13,130 bases of DNA, from contig CAMPAX010000046.1 of assembly GCA_946633495.1 (NCBI GenBank), forward strand, positions 1-13,130, read 5' to 3'. This document shows, piece after piece, positions 12,717-13,130 of the stretch (position 1 is its first letter; each line of letters opens with the position of its first letter). The notes under the pieces are model-generated. The model saw nothing but the letters and a program-made list of their open reading frames with translations, was not told the origin of the DNA and did not search any database. The translations under genes were made by a program, and so were the position numbers. The DNA comes from an uncultured Lachnospiraceae bacterium. GTDB lineage: Bacteria; Bacillota; Clostridia; Lachnospirales; Lachnospiraceae.

Positions 12717-13130
12717 ATGAGTGACAAAGCATTTTATGATGTTTTTCCGAATATTCAGCTGTCGAAGGAGCTGGACACCTATCTTCGGGATACGGTAGTA
12801 AAGCGCGTGGCTATGTTCAATGAGGCGCAGAGGATGGAGATCTATCTTGAATCCACCCATCTGATCCGCAAGGAGATCATTTACAGAACTGAAGAGGAAC
12901 TGAGAGTGTACCTTTTCGGTGCTACCAGCAGGGTGAAGGTAAAGATCAATGAAAGATATACACTTTCGGGGCAGTATGCACCGGAGAAGCTGCTGGAGCT
13001 TTACAAAGAGAGTCTGCTCCTGGAGCTTTCGAACGAGAGTCATGTATCTTATCGTCTGGTAAAACGAGGAAATATGACCATGACGGGTCAGCAGCTTCGG
13101 ATCACATTGGAGGATTCAGGCCTTGCCAGA
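12717..13130 (+). CDS. polC: DNA polymerase III alpha subunit, PolC type, N-terminal part
   Basis: The frame is open from ATG 12717 to the window end (138 codons) and is cut by the edge, so no stop is seen. AAAAAGGGG at 12702-12710 lies 6 bases before the ATG. The peptide starts MSDKAFYDVFPNIQLSKEL and continues with VYLFGATSRVKVKI, LSGQYAPEKLLELYKESLLLEL and LRITLED, which agree with the N-terminal domain of PolC from Clostridia (remembered forms have FFEVFP and YTPEKLMELYKDS in the same places). Position after ispG is the standard Clostridia order. PolC is the Gram-positive replicative polymerase with built-in 3'-5' exonuclease, and the full protein would be about 1450 residues; the catalytic parts lie outside the window. 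Confidence 0.88.
   Translation, partial: MSDKAFYDVFPNIQLSKELDTYLRDTVVKRVAMFNEAQRMEIYLESTHLIRKEIIYRTEEELRVYLFGATSRVKVKINERYTLSGQYAPEKLLELYKESLLLELSNESHVSYRLVKRGNMTMTGQQLRITLEDSGLAR

Overview
The window reads as a chromosomal housekeeping region of a Gram-positive, low-to-moderate GC bacterium, most likely a Clostridia member of the Lachnospiraceae type. This is inferred from the gene order rsgA-rpe-thiN, from the order pyrH-frr-uppS-cdsA-dxr-rseP-ispG-polC, from a PolC-type (Gram-positive) replicative polymerase, and from purine-rich Shine-Dalgarno sites before nearly every gene. No sequence search was possible, so family calls rest on motifs and remembered family sequences. All convincing genes are on the + strand.

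Left block (1-4067). The tail of an upstream gene, probably a PASTA Ser/Thr kinase, is followed by rsgA (ribosome-assembly GTPase), rpe (ribulose-phosphate epimerase), thiN (thiamine pyrophosphokinase) and a 500-residue membrane protein that looks like a worn-down PutP/sodium-solute symporter. rsgA/rpe and thiN/transporter overlap, as expected in an operon. A strong hairpin at 4082-4117 closes the block.

Switch region (4068-4429). This AT-rich, 362-base stretch holds the terminator, two candidate promoters (an exact TATAAT at 4170-4175 and an extended -10 TGGTATACT at 4296-4304), a 34-codon possible small ORF, and a roughly 120-base leader for the next operon.

Right block (4430-13130). It opens with a 509-residue bactofilin-type protein carrying a long acidic, repeat-containing N-terminal half. 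The bactofilin gene sits 4 bases from pyrH (UMP kinase), where rpsB-tsf is often found in other bacteria. Then follow frr (ribosome recycling), uppS and cdsA (undecaprenyl-PP and CDP-diacylglycerol synthesis), dxr and ispG (MEP isoprenoid pathway, which feeds uppS), rseP (site-2 protease) and the start of polC, cut by the window end. The genes tie together translation, pyrimidine nucleotides, isoprenoid/lipid-carrier supply and envelope building; a polymer-forming bactofilin at the head fits an envelope theme, but that link is inference.

Non-coding points of note are five diverged tandem repeats of 24-25 bases filling most of the frr-uppS spacer, a palindromic interspersed-repeat-like element plus an overlapping alternative hairpin between cdsA and dxr, an in-frame 29-codon tail after the rseP stop, and a 16-bp stem-loop between ispG and polC. 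I do not see an obvious new defence or mobile system; the most unusual elements are the bactofilin-led operon, the degenerate symporter and the spacer repeats.
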